64,000 bases of DNA from an uncultured Collinsella sp. (GTDB lineage: Bacteria > Actinomycetota > Coriobacteriia > Coriobacteriales > Coriobacteriaceae). Shown here piece by piece: positions 43,123 to 51,755 of this stretch. The number at the start of each line of letters is the position of its first letter. Position 1 is the stretch's first letter. Location: NCBI GenBank assembly GCA_958370785.1, contig CATXKN010000009.1, positions 32,074 to 96,073 on the forward strand, given 5' to 3'. The position numbers and the translations under genes were made by a program. The notes under the pieces are model-generated. The model ran no database searches, was not told where the DNA came from, and saw only the letters and a list, made by a program, of their open reading frames with translations.

Positions 43123-43521
43123 ATGGCGCAATCTCAGAACAGCACGGTCGATCTGGCAACGCCGGCAACCTGCCTGATGGGGCTTACCAGCCACGGTAAC
43201 GTGATGGTGGGCAATAAGGCGTTTGAGTACTATAACGAGCGCAATCCCGAGGATTATATTCAAATCCCGTGGGACGAGGTCGACTATATTGCCGCCGAGG
43301 TTTTGCGCGGCACCAAGAAGATTACGCGTTTTGCCATCTTCACCAAGGATAACGGTCACTTTACGTTTTCGACGCGCGACGACAAAGAGACGCTTCGTGC
43401 GGTCCGCAAGTACGTCGACGAGGATAAGCTCGTGCGTTCGCCCGATTTTATCGATGTGACGGCCAGGGGCGCCAAGAGCATCCCCTCCGTCATCAAAAGC
43501 CTCTTCCACAAAGGCAACTAG
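43123..43521 (+). CDS. ManO-like DUF956 protein
   Basis: 132-residue DUF956 protein, a family usually found at the end of mannose PTS operons and known as ManO in lactic acid bacteria. Motifs: TCLMGLTSHGNVMVGNKAFE, IQIPWDEVDYI, FTFSTRDDKETLRAVRKYV. It has a PH-like beta-rich start and a helical end and no membrane segment. A role in controlling the PTS operon is suggested by context. The ATG at 43123 follows GGAGGGCGAGG. Confidence 0.85.
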   Translation: MAQSQNSTVDLATPATCLMGLTSHGNVMVGNKAFEYYNERNPEDYIQIPWDEVDYIAAEVLRGTKKITRFAIFTKDNGHFTFSTRDDKETLRAVRKYVDEDKLVRSPDFIDVTARGAKSIPSVIKSLFHKGN

Positions 43522-43530
43522 CTCTTCACA

Positions 43531-43596
43531 AGTTGCGGTGAAATAGTTCCTAAATACGGCTTTAATGCTTTAGGCAGGAACTATTCCACCGCAACT
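43531..43596. repeat. Palindromic repeat family B, copy 2
   Basis: AGTTGCGGTGAAATAGTTCC (43531-43550) and GGAACTATTCCACCGCAACT (43577-43596), one mismatch. Compared with copies 1 and 3 the inner part of both arms has changed together (GGGA to TTCC), so pairing is kept. It starts 9 bp after a stop codon. Confidence 0.85.
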
Positions 43597-43655
43597 TCGA
43601 AGTCTAGTCATGCGACGTATGGCGATGCAGTAAATCTGCTACACTAGTACAGCAT

Positions 43656-43731
43656 GCCTCCGTAGCTCAGGGGATAGAGCACCGCTCTCCTAAAGCGGGT
43701 GTCGACGGTTCGAATCCGCCCGGGGGCACCA
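43656..43731 (+). tRNA. tRNA-Arg (anticodon CCT)
   Basis: 76-nt cloverleaf with an encoded CCA end. Acceptor GCCTCCG/CGGGGGC, D arm GCTC...GAGC, anticodon stem CCGCT/AGCGG around CTCCTAA (anticodon CCT, reads AGG), T loop TTCGAAT. The T stem GACGG/CCGCC has one A-C mismatch. Confidence 0.93.
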
Positions 43732-43740
43732 GGGAATATG

Positions 43741-43768
43741 ACGGCGTCGCGAGAGCGGCGCCGTTTCT
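43741..43768 (+). terminator. Terminator of the tRNA gene
   Basis: ACGGCG (43741-43746) and CGCCGT (43759-43764) with an inner CGC-GAGA-GCG stem, followed by TTCT. Confidence 0.7.
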
Positions 43769-43785
43769 GGTTTGTGGGGGCCGCC

Positions 43786-43860
43786 GGCGGATTCGGGCCG
43801 TCGACACCCGCGTCACCAATTTCCCCGCGGGGGGGGTCGAGTCCGCCCGGGGGACACCAG
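43786..43860. repeat. Degenerate partial copies of the tRNA-Arg 3' half
   Basis: 43786-43811 is an inverted copy of tRNA bases 43695-43720 with 24 of 26 bases the same. 43837-43860 is a direct copy of the tRNA 3' end 43710-43732 with one substitution and one inserted base. They resemble remains of att-site recombination at the tRNA. Confidence 0.7.
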
Positions 43861-44023
43861 AGATTTGCCGATCCCGGTACCGCAACAGCGATACGCCTTG
43901 CTAGTTTTTGAAAGCTCGTCGTCGGTGCCCTAACGCACTGCCGTTTAGTGCCGATTCTGCCATGCCCGCACTCTTCGCGAGGGTGAGGAGCGTGAATTGA
44001 TCGGAGAGGGCCAACCACTCTGA

Positions 44024-44293
44024 TAAAATCATCCTCGCTGTCGGCAGTCCTCGTGCCGGGCAGAGCCCTCCATCCGATGGGAGGTGATGCCCATGACCGA
44101 TTTCACCGAGCTCGTGAAGCTCCTGACCGCTATGGTCTCGCTCCTCACGGCCCTTGTCGGCCTTTCCAAGGCACTCAAGCAGGGTTCGAAGCCCAAAAAG
44201 AAAGGCCACCGTCGCTAAGACGATGACCCAACTTCATTAAGCAACGGCTCTGCCCAGCTCTCTACAACTTGGGCTGCCGTCGGCACCATTTTA
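44024..44293. repeat. Inverted flanks around the small toxin-like gene
   Basis: Three short blocks before the gene recur inverted after it in mirror order: TAAAAT (44024) / ATTTTA (44288), CGGCAG (44042) / CTGCCG (44274), GGGCAGAGCC (44058-44067) / GGCTCTGCCC (44246-44255). Spacings differ slightly. Transcripts from both sides would start with similar sequence. Confidence 0.6.
44093..44218 (+). CDS. 41-residue hydrophobic-basic peptide, type I toxin-like
   Basis: Short product with one hydrophobic helix (LVKLLTAMVSLLTALVGL) and a strongly basic end (KQGSKPKKKGHRR). This is the plan of type I toxins and small holin-like peptides. GGGAGGTGATG, a near-perfect ribosome site, lies before the ATG. 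The long leader from the -10-like TAAAAT at 44024, the inverted flanks and the tRNA-side location all fit a selfish toxin locus with an antisense RNA. No homologue could be searched, and a bystander membrane peptide remains possible. It converges on the pknB gene. Confidence 0.6.
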   Translation: MTDFTELVKLLTAMVSLLTALVGLSKALKQGSKPKKKGHRR

Positions 44294-44390
44294 CCCTCCT
44301 GACGAGGAATTCGTCCATATTTCAAAAATCAAATTGTGTCCGCGTTGTCATCCTGCTATCGAAGCCTACCGAATGCCTGCCATAGGAACA

Positions 44391-44431
44391 TTAAAGCGCC
44401 CGCTTGCCGGGGGAGCAAGCGGGCGCTTCTG
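44391..44431 (-). terminator. Terminator of pknB
   Basis: Perfect 14-bp stem AAGCGCCCGCTTGC (44394-44407) and its complement at 44415-44428; the minus strand continues TTTAA. The stretch 44219-44390 holds the inverted flank of the toxin-like gene and no other gene. Confidence 0.8.
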
Positions 44432-44480
44432 AGCGAATGTGTATGCGGTCTAAACCGCTCGGAGCAACAAACGATTGACG

Positions 44481-46418
44481 TTAGTTGCTAGACTCGGAGT
44501 CGTCGCCGGAACCGGAGATGGAAACCGTCAGCGTAATCGTGCTGTCGGTGGACTGCTTGCCGGTGGGGGAGACGCCCGTAACGGTGGCATTCTCGTTGCC
44601 GCTCACGGGGTTGCCGTTCTGATCGCAGAATGCGATGTTGTAGAAACCGGCGTTGTTGAGCGCGGTGACGGCGGCGGAGATGCTCTTGCCGTACAGGTTG
44701 CCCGGGACGCTGGCCTTGCCGGACTTCTTGGCGATGACGACAGTGATCGTGGCACCGGGCTTCTGCTTGCCGCTGGGGTTCCAGCTAATTACGGTGCCTT
44801 CGGTAACCGAGTCGTTTTCCTGGTAGCTCACGTCGACGCCAAAGCCAGCCATGTCGAGAGCGTTGCGCGCCTGGGCCTCGGTCATATCGGTCAGATCGGG
44901 CACCGAAGTGGTGTCCGGGCCGCCAGAGACCTTGTACGAGATGGTCGTTCCCTTCTCGACCTCTTTGCCGGCGGCAGTGCTCTGCTCAAAGACCTGGCCC
45001 TCTTCGGCCTCATTGGCTTCCTCCGAAGCGCTGCCCTTCAGGCCCACGCTTGCCAGAGCGGCCTCGGCCTGGTCCTTGGTCAGGCCGAGGAGCTGCGGAA
45101 CCTCGACTTTCTCGGAGGGCTTAGGACCCTTGGAGATTACCAGGTTCACCCTCGAGCCCTTGGCCTTCTTGGTGTTGCCGTTGGGGGTCTGCTCGGCGAC
45201 TTTTCCCTCGTCGACATCGTCGTTGTAGCTCTGGTCGACGGTGCCAACCTCAAGGCCGGCTTCCTTGATCAGCTCGATGGCGGTTTCCTGGTCCTTGCCC
45301 AGCACGTCGGGCACCGTGACCTGTTCGCCACTGAACATGCCTGTGGCAAAGGCCACTACAACGCCAATCACGGCGACGGCGGCAATCATGGCGGCGATGA
45401 TCTTGTTCTTATTGGACTTAGGCTTCTCGACCTCGTAGGAGCCCGTGGAGCCAGAGACAGCGCTACGGGCGGTGTTCTGACCGCTCACGCCCGAGACGGG
45501 ACGAACCATAGCGCGCGTTGAGTCGGAAAGCTCGCGGGTCTTGGTGGCACCCAGGTCGCCGGCGGCACCGATGATGCGCGTGGGCTCCGAGACGTTGACG
45601 GCACGGCCGGACAGGTAGCTGTTGAGCACCTGGCGCAGCTCGTCGGCCGTCTGGAAGCGGTTTGCCGGGTCCTTCTCCATGCACTTGAGGATAATGCGCT
45701 CCAGGTCGGCATCGACGCCGGAGTTGATCTGGCTCGGCGGGATGGGGAGCTCGTTGACCTGCTTGAGCGCGACCGAGATAGCGTCGTCGCCGTCAAAAGG
45801 TACGCGGCCGGTGGCGCACTCGTACATGACGACACCCAGCGAGTAGATATCCGAGGTGGGGCCGAGGTCCTGGCCGCGGGTCTGCTCGGGGCTTACATAG
45901 TGGGCGGTGCCCAGAACGTTGTTATCCTGCGTGAGGTGGCTGTTCTTGGCGCGTGCGATGCCAAAATCCATTACCTTGATGTTGCCGTCGGGCAGCACCA
46001 TGATGTTTTGCGGCTTAATGTCGCGGTGGATGATCTCGTGCTTGTGTGCGACCGAAAGCGCGGAGCTGATCTGCGAGCCGATCTGCGCGACCTTCTTGGG
46101 ATCGAGAGCGCCGTGGCTCTTGATGCCGCTCTTGAGGTCGGTACCGCGCAGGTACTCCATGACGATGTAATAGGTGTCGCCGTCCTTGCCCCAGTCGTAG
46201 ACGCCCACGATATAGGGGGAGGACAGGCCGGCCGCTGCCTGGGCTTCCTGCTTAAAGCGGGCGGCGAAGGTGGCGTCGCCGGCATACTGCGGCAGCATGA
46301 TCTTGACGGCAACCGTGCGGTCGAGGACCTGATCCTGTGCACGGAAGACGGTCGCCATGCCGCCCGTCCCCACCTTATCCTTGAGGAGGTATCTTCCCCC
46401 GAGGACCCTCTGTTCCAT
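44481..46418 (-). CDS. pknB: PASTA-domain Ser/Thr protein kinase PknB
   Basis: 645-residue membrane kinase sensing muropeptides. Kinase domain 1-275: Gly loop KVGTGGMATVF, catalytic IIHRDIKPQNIMV, metal motif VMDFGIARA. A juxtamembrane part with Thr/Ser leads to one helix (about 345-372), then four PASTA domains outside (starting VTVPDVLGK, VEVPQLLGL, TSVPDLTDM, ASVPGNLYG). The ATG at 46418 follows AGGAG; 46433 has no ribosome site. Last gene of the wall-growth cluster, 132 bp after rodA-pbpA. Confidence 0.96.
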   Translation of the reverse strand: MEQRVLGGRYLLKDKVGTGGMATVFRAQDQVLDRTVAVKIMLPQYAGDATFAARFKQEAQAAAGLSSPYIVGVYDWGKDGDTYYIVMEYLRGTDLKSGIKSHGALDPKKVAQIGSQISSALSVAHKHEIIHRDIKPQNIMVLPDGNIKVMDFGIARAKNSHLTQDNNVLGTAHYVSPEQTRGQDLGPTSDIYSLGVVMYECATGRVPFDGDDAISVALKQVNELPIPPSQINSGVDADLERIILKCMEKDPANRFQTADELRQVLNSYLSGRAVNVSEPTRIIGAAGDLGATKTRELSDSTRAMVRPVSGVSGQNTARSAVSGSTGSYEVEKPKSNKNKIIAAMIAAVAVIGVVVAFATGMFSGEQVTVPDVLGKDQETAIELIKEAGLEVGTVDQSYNDDVDEGKVAEQTPNGNTKKAKGSRVNLVISKGPKPSEKVEVPQLLGLTKDQAEAALASVGLKGSASEEANEAEEGQVFEQSTAAGKEVEKGTTISYKVSGGPDTTSVPDLTDMTEAQARNALDMAGFGVDVSYQENDSVTEGTVISWNPSGKQKPGATITVVIAKKSGKASVPGNLYGKSISAAVTALNNAGFYNIAFCDQNGNPVSGNENATVTGVSPTGKQSTDSTITLTVSISGSGDDSESSN

Positions 46419-46500
46419 TCCTGCTCCTAACATAACTATTCGCTCAACGATGTGTGTAGTACCAAATGTGTGGCCGCTGGGGCCGTGTGGCGCGTTGCCG

Positions 46501-46551
46501 CTAGCTCATCGGCCGCGGCGCGCCATAAGTATCCGCTTTGATCATGGGCAT
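46501..46551 (-). CDS. Possible 16-codon coupled ORF between rodA-pbpA and pknB
   Basis: Its ATG overlaps the rodA-pbpA stop as TGATG, and it reads MPMIKADTYGAPRPMS. Overlap of this kind is typical of coupled genes, but so short a frame may arise by chance. It could be a leader for pknB. Confidence 0.2.
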   Translation of the reverse strand: MPMIKADTYGAPRPMS

Positions 46552-49421
46552 CACGCTCCCTGTGCGGCGAGCGCCGCGGTCAGGACGATGCCGGCAATCT
46601 TGGCTGCCTCGACGTCGTGTTTGTCGTAATCCTCCAGGGCCACCGAGATGGCAACCGTGGGTGAATCGTAAGGTGCAAAGCCAACAAACATAGAGTTGAC
46701 GTTGGTGCCGCCGATCTCGGCCGAACCGGTCTTGCCGGCAACCTTGACGCCCGGAATCTGGGCATCGGTGCCGGTGCCGGACTGGACGACGGCGAGCATG
46801 GCCTGCTTGACCTGGTCGGCCGTGGCAGAGCTGACAGCCTGGCCCAGCGAGCGGGACTGCGTGGTCTTAACCACGGTTCCGTCCGGGGCGAGTATCTGGG
46901 ACACAAAGAACGGGTCCATGACCACGCCGCTGTTGGCGATAGCGGCAGCGATCACGCAATTCTGCATAACGGTGGTCTGCGGGCCAGGCGTGTGGTCCAT
47001 ACCGACGGGCTGGCCGGCGCCTGCCCAAGCGGTCTCCCACTCGGTCATAAGCGACGGGTCGGCCATGATGGAAGCTGCGGTGGTCAGATCCTGACCGAGC
47101 TTTTGGCCGTAGCCAAAGGCGTTGGCAAACTGGACGAGCGAGCTGGCGCCGACCTCGTTTGCCACCTGGCCGAAGACGACGTTGGACGACACGGCGAAGG
47201 CCTGCTGCAGGCTGATGGTGCCGTAACTCTCGTTGGCATAGTTGGTGACCGGCGCGTTGCCGATATCCATGGAGCTGGGCGCCTGGTACGTGCTGGTAAG
47301 GCTGGCGGTGCCGGTTTCGAGCGCCGCGGAGAGTGTGACGACCTTAAAGGTCGAGCCCGGGGTGTACAGCGCGTCCATGGCGCGGTCGTACATGGAGCCG
47401 TCCTCGCCGCCGCCCGACTGGAGCAGCGCGTCGATGTTGGTGTTGTCGTAGGTGGGCGAGCTCGCGCACGCAAGGACCGCACCGGTGCGCGGATCCATGA
47501 CCACCACGGCGCCCTTAAAGCCCTTGAGTGCCTGCTCGGCAGCCGTCTGGATGCGCGAGTCGATGGTGAGTTTGGCGGTATTGCCCGGCTGGGTCTGCCC
47601 CGCGAGCGACGCGATGGCGTTGTTCCAGCTGGAGTAATCCTTGGAGCCGGTGAGCGTATCGTTCATGACGCTCTCGATGCCGGCGGTGCCGTATTGCTGG
47701 CTCACGTAGCCCACCACGTGCGCGGCCATGTTGCCGTTGGGGTAGGAACGGGCGTAGGTGCCGTCCTCCTGCTGCAGCGACTCGGCTAGCGTCACGCCGT
47801 CGGACGTGATGATGGAGCCACGCTGGATGTACTTGGAGCGGGCGATGGTGTGGTTGTTGGTCGGCATCTCCTGGTAATCCTTTGCCTTGATGACCTGGAC
47901 ATAGGTGAGGTTGCCGATAAGGATGGCGAACAGCGCCGTAAAGGCAAACACGGCACGAGTCAGACGGTTGGCAAGTGCAACGCGGCCGAGCACGCCGGAC
48001 TCAGGCGTGTCGAGCAGACGACGACGCATGCGAGAACCCGCGGAGTGGTTGCCGTGGCTGTAGGAAGGTGCGCTGGCAAAACGCGTACCGGTCGGGGCAG
48101 CGGCGGATGCGACCTGGTCATCGGTGATGGCGGCCATGGTGCCGGTGCCGGTGAGCTCGGCTTCGCGTCCGGTTGCCTCGTCGCCGGCGCGCAGCAGTAG
48201 CGCGACGATGATAAAGCTCGCCAGCAGCGAGGAGCCGCCCTGGCTCATAAAGGGCAGGGTGACGCCGGTCAGCGGAATCAGGCGGGTTACGCCGCCAACG
48301 ATTAAGAATGCCTGGAAGCTGATGGCTGCCGTAAGGCCGGTCGCGCTAAAAGCGGCAAGGTCGGACTTGGCGCGGGCGGCCGTGGTGAGGCCACGCACGG
48401 CAAAAAGCATAAACAGGATGAGCACGGCGCCGCCGCCCAAAAGGCCCATTTCCTCGCCGATGGCCGAGAAGATAAAGTCGGACTCGACGACGGGGATGTT
48501 GTTTGCCATGCCGTTGCCAATGCCGACGCCAACCAGGCCGCCGTCAGCCAGCGAGTAAAGTGACTGTACAATCTGGTAGCCCTGGCCCTGGGCGTCCTTA
48601 AACGGATCGACCCAGACCTGAAAGCGCACCTGCACGTGCGACAGGAACTTGTAGGCGCCCACGGCTCCAACGGCCAGCAGCGCAAGGCCGATGATGACGT
48701 ACGAAAAGCGTCCCGTGGCAACATAGAGCATCAGCAAAAAGATGGTGTAGAACAGGACGGCCGAGCCCAGGTCGCGTTCGAAGACGACGATGAGCAGGCA
48801 CACGCCCCACACGGCAAACAGCGGCAGCAGCAGGCGGAAGCGCGGAATCTTGAGGCCCAGGATCTTGCGGTTGGAGATGGAGAGCAGCTCGCGGTTCTCG
48901 GCCAGATAGCCTGCCAGGAACAGGACGATGAAGACCTTGGCGAACTCGCCGGGCTGGATGGTGAAGCCCGCGATGCGAATCCACAGCTTGGAGCCCGAGA
49001 TCGTGGTGCCGATAAAGATCGGCAGCATCAGCAGGATGATGCCGATAATGCCAAAGGTGTACTTGTAGCGCATGACCACGTCGAGGTTCTTGACCAGCGC
49101 AAGCGTTCCCACCATGAGCGCCACCGAGACAAACAAGATGATGAGCTGCGAGATGGCGAGGTCGGGGGCCAGGCGCGTCACGAATGTGATGCCGATGCCC
49201 GAGAGCACAAAGACGATGGGCAGGATAGCGGGGTCGGCACCGGGCGCCAGGATGCGCACGGCGATATGCGCCGCGGCGAAGGCGGCGAACAGGCCGATCG
49301 GCACGGCGAGCGTCTCAAAGGAAATCGTGGCACCCGCGGTGAGCACGTACATCGCATAGAGCAGGATGACGGGGAACGCCGAGGCGATGAGCAAGAGCAG
49401 TTCGGTGTTGCGGCGACTCAT
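46551..49421 (-). CDS. Fused RodA (SEDS) - class B penicillin-binding protein
   Basis: 956-residue single frame joining the two enzymes that extend the wall. Residues 1 to about 420 are a RodA/FtsW/SpoVE polymerase with about ten helices (VFERDLGSAVLFY, VESDFIFSAIGEEMGLLG). After a linker of about 70 residues a second anchor (about 500-520) leads to the transpeptidase: dimerisation domain, STFK near 689, SSN near 744, KTG near 895. All three catalytic motifs are present. The start at 49421 follows GGGAG. It fills the place of rodA and pbpA in the actinobacterial pstP-rodA-pbpA-pknA-pknB order. Confidence 0.93.
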   Translation of the reverse strand: MSRRNTELLLLIASAFPVILLYAMYVLTAGATISFETLAVPIGLFAAFAAAHIAVRILAPGADPAILPIVFVLSGIGITFVTRLAPDLAISQLIILFVSVALMVGTLALVKNLDVVMRYKYTFGIIGIILLMLPIFIGTTISGSKLWIRIAGFTIQPGEFAKVFIVLFLAGYLAENRELLSISNRKILGLKIPRFRLLLPLFAVWGVCLLIVVFERDLGSAVLFYTIFLLMLYVATGRFSYVIIGLALLAVGAVGAYKFLSHVQVRFQVWVDPFKDAQGQGYQIVQSLYSLADGGLVGVGIGNGMANNIPVVESDFIFSAIGEEMGLLGGGAVLILFMLFAVRGLTTAARAKSDLAAFSATGLTAAISFQAFLIVGGVTRLIPLTGVTLPFMSQGGSSLLASFIIVALLLRAGDEATGREAELTGTGTMAAITDDQVASAAAPTGTRFASAPSYSHGNHSAGSRMRRRLLDTPESGVLGRVALANRLTRAVFAFTALFAILIGNLTYVQVIKAKDYQEMPTNNHTIARSKYIQRGSIITSDGVTLAESLQQEDGTYARSYPNGNMAAHVVGYVSQQYGTAGIESVMNDTLTGSKDYSSWNNAIASLAGQTQPGNTAKLTIDSRIQTAAEQALKGFKGAVVVMDPRTGAVLACASSPTYDNTNIDALLQSGGGEDGSMYDRAMDALYTPGSTFKVVTLSAALETGTASLTSTYQAPSSMDIGNAPVTNYANESYGTISLQQAFAVSSNVVFGQVANEVGASSLVQFANAFGYGQKLGQDLTTAASIMADPSLMTEWETAWAGAGQPVGMDHTPGPQTTVMQNCVIAAAIANSGVVMDPFFVSQILAPDGTVVKTTQSRSLGQAVSSATADQVKQAMLAVVQSGTGTDAQIPGVKVAGKTGSAEIGGTNVNSMFVGFAPYDSPTVAISVALEDYDKHDVEAAKIAGIVLTAALAAQGA

Positions 49422-49437
49422 AAGCGGCACTCCCTTT

Positions 49438-51336
49438 CTAATTCTTATCGGAGGCTTCGGCCTCGGCTGACTGTTCGGCGGTTTTCTCGGAATCTGACTC
49501 GGAGGTGGATTCCTGATCGGTGTTGTCGCGAATCGTTTGCGCGTCAATCACCTGACGGGTCTGCTCCTCGTCAATCTGATGGCGGTACTTGGAAATGGTG
49601 TCCTGTGCATCGTCGACACTCGTTTGCGGAATGCCTGCCTTCAGGCGGTTTTGCGTGTCTTCGGGCAGGTCGGACAGCTTGATGCTGGTTTCGCTCTCGA
49701 GCCAGTGGAGCTCGACCCCGAGCGTCTTGCCGGGCAGGCCGCGCCAGACGGCGACATTGCCGTGGTAGGTTCCCAAGTAATAGGAGCCGGTGATGCCCGT
49801 GTATGCCCAGATGCCTGCTACCAGCACAAAGACAAGGGCTAAGACGGTGGCGATGGTGACATTGCGGCGTCGGACGCGTTTTGCCTCGCGCATGACGCCG
49901 TCGTCGACCAGGTCGACGACCACCACGGTCACATTGTCGTGGCCGCCGGCGGCGAGCGCCGCGTCCACCAAGTTGTCGACACAGATCTGTGCGCTCGAGG
50001 ACTGCGTGGCGATGTTCTCGATATCGCTATCGGGAATCATGCTCGAAAGACCATCGGAGCACAGAATCAGGCGGTCGCCTTCCTCGATGTGCAGGGTAAA
50101 GTGGTCGGCATACATGGCGGGATCCGAGCCCAGCGCGCGGGTGATGACCGAGCGGTTGGGGTGGACGCGGGCCTCGTCGGCCGTAATCTCGCCGGCATCC
50201 ACGAGCTCCTCCACGTAGGAGTGGTCGCGGGTCACGCGGATGAGCGTGCCCTCGTGGAGCAGGTAGGCGCGCGAGTCGCCCACGTGGGCGATGGCGAGCG
50301 TGTCGTTTTCGATGTAGGCGCAGGTGGCCGTGCATCCCATGCCGGGTTTGCCCAGGCCGTTGAGGGCGGCCTCGATCACGGCTGCGTTGGCGGCCTCAAC
50401 GGCTGCGGCCAGGCGCGCGGCGTCGGCGGACTGCGGCGCCGTCTTGGCGATGGTCTCGACGGCGATGGAGGATGCCACCTCGCCGGCGGCGTGTCCTCCC
50501 ATGCCGTCGCACACGCAAAAGAGCGGCGACTGCACCAGATAGGAGTCCTCATTGTGCGGGCGTACGCATCCGACGTCGGAGCGGGCGCCCCACATAAGCT
50601 GCGTGGTGGTGCCGGCGTCGTAGGTCGAGTCGGTCTCGATGCGCTCGTCGGTCAGCGGCTCAAAGCTCATGGTCGAGCCGGGATCTTTGAGCTTTGCCTC
50701 CACGGCGGCGACATCGATCTCGGCGGTGTCGCCGGGGGAGACGGTGTCGGCATCGTCTCCCGACTCGGCGTCGGAGACGTCCGGAAGGTTGAGATCTTCG
50801 GTTACGCGGTCGGCGGGATCGTCGTCCTGCTGCGGCTCGACAGCCGTCGGCTCGGGCGTCGCAAAGTGCGACGGCGCGGGCGTGCTCTGGGGTTGAGCGG
50901 AGGGCTCGGGAGCTGCGGCGGGCGCGGCAACGGGCTGCTCGACTTCGGCAGGCGTTGCGGATGCGGGTGCCGCCTCGCTTGCCGGGGCGACGGGGAATAC
51001 CGGCGCGGCAGGCTCGGGGGCTGCAAACACGGCAGCGCTCTCGTTAATCGCCTCGGCGACGGGCTCGGCAAAGTGAGCCGGTGCGGGCGTTGCCTCCGGT
51101 TCCGCCGACTGCTCGGCAGCGTGCGCGCCGATGGGGGCATCGAGCTGCTCGGTATCGGCGTCCTCGTCATCGACGAGTGTCGGATATTCTTGAGTTACAT
51201 GCGAAAGAGGCAGGGAGAACACCGTGTCCTCGGGCTCCACGGTCGCAGGGCGCGCCGGAGCGGCATGAGCCGGCGCAGCTGCGGGGGCAGTCGGCGTCTC
51301 GGGCATGGTTGCGGACTTGTTCTCCTCGTCGATCAT
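49438..51336 (-). CDS. pstP: PP2C Ser/Thr phosphatase PstP with long N-terminal extension
   Basis: 632 residues. The first ~210 are Pro/Ala/Glu-rich and probably disordered. The PPM catalytic domain follows: RPHNEDSYL, CDGMGGHAAGEVAS, AHVGDSRAYL, LCSDGLSSMI, GGHDNVTVVVV, all metal-binding Asp present. One membrane helix (TIATVLALVFVLVAGIWAY) and an extracellular Glu/Ser-rich tail end the protein. It should reverse phosphorylation by the cluster kinases. The start overlaps the fhaB stop by 4 bases. The long extension is unusual for PstP. Confidence 0.92.
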   Translation of the reverse strand: MIDEENKSATMPETPTAPAAAPAHAAPARPATVEPEDTVFSLPLSHVTQEYPTLVDDEDADTEQLDAPIGAHAAEQSAEPEATPAPAHFAEPVAEAINESAAVFAAPEPAAPVFPVAPASEAAPASATPAEVEQPVAAPAAAPEPSAQPQSTPAPSHFATPEPTAVEPQQDDDPADRVTEDLNLPDVSDAESGDDADTVSPGDTAEIDVAAVEAKLKDPGSTMSFEPLTDERIETDSTYDAGTTTQLMWGARSDVGCVRPHNEDSYLVQSPLFCVCDGMGGHAAGEVASSIAVETIAKTAPQSADAARLAAAVEAANAAVIEAALNGLGKPGMGCTATCAYIENDTLAIAHVGDSRAYLLHEGTLIRVTRDHSYVEELVDAGEITADEARVHPNRSVITRALGSDPAMYADHFTLHIEEGDRLILCSDGLSSMIPDSDIENIATQSSSAQICVDNLVDAALAAGGHDNVTVVVVDLVDDGVMREAKRVRRRNVTIATVLALVFVLVAGIWAYTGITGSYYLGTYHGNVAVWRGLPGKTLGVELHWLESETSIKLSDLPEDTQNRLKAGIPQTSVDDAQDTISKYRHQIDEEQTRQVIDAQTIRDNTDQESTSESDSEKTAEQSAEAEASDKN

Positions 51337-51749
51337 CGACGGTTCACCTTCATGACCACGTCGCCAATCTGGACCTCATCACCCTCGCGCAGCGTTGCGG
51401 GCTCCACCAGCTGACGGCCGTTAACGAGCGTGCCGTTCAGCGAGTTGAGGTCTTCGATGATGAGTGCCGGGCCCTGCAGCGAAAAGCGTGCGTGCGAGGC
51501 CGAGACAAACGGTTCGTTGATGCAGATGTCCGAGGACGGCGAGCGGCCCACGATGACGGGGCCGAGCATGTCTACATGGATGCCACGGATGCCGCGCGGA
51601 CCCTTGTCCACATCGATCGTCCAGATAGCGGAGTCGCGGCGCTGGCCGCGTACGAGTCCCACGCCGGTTTTCATGACGGCGAACAGGAAGATGTAGAGCA
51701 GGGCGACCAGGACGATGCGGCCTGCAAAAAGGACGATATCGATGTTCAT
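51333..51749 (-). CDS. fhaB: FHA-domain membrane protein FhaB
   Basis: 138 residues: one N-terminal helix (IVLVALLYIFLFAVM) then an FHA domain (VIVGRSPSSDI, FVSASHARF, LNSLNGTLVNG) that binds phosphothreonine. Equivalent of mycobacterial FhaB/FipA, linking kinases to wall synthesis. 6 bp after fhaA; overlaps pstP. Confidence 0.93.
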   Translation of the reverse strand: MNIDIVLFAGRIVLVALLYIFLFAVMKTGVGLVRGQRRDSAIWTIDVDKGPRGIRGIHVDMLGPVIVGRSPSSDICINEPFVSASHARFSLQGPALIIEDLNSLNGTLVNGRQLVEPATLREGDEVQIGDVVMKVNRR

Positions 51750-51755
51750 AAGCGA

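Noticed and set aside
43644..44018. 124-codon frame on the minus strand across the tRNA
   Set aside because: It reads through the antisense of the tRNA (IRTVDTRFRRAVLYPLSYGG type), a well-known spurious translation.
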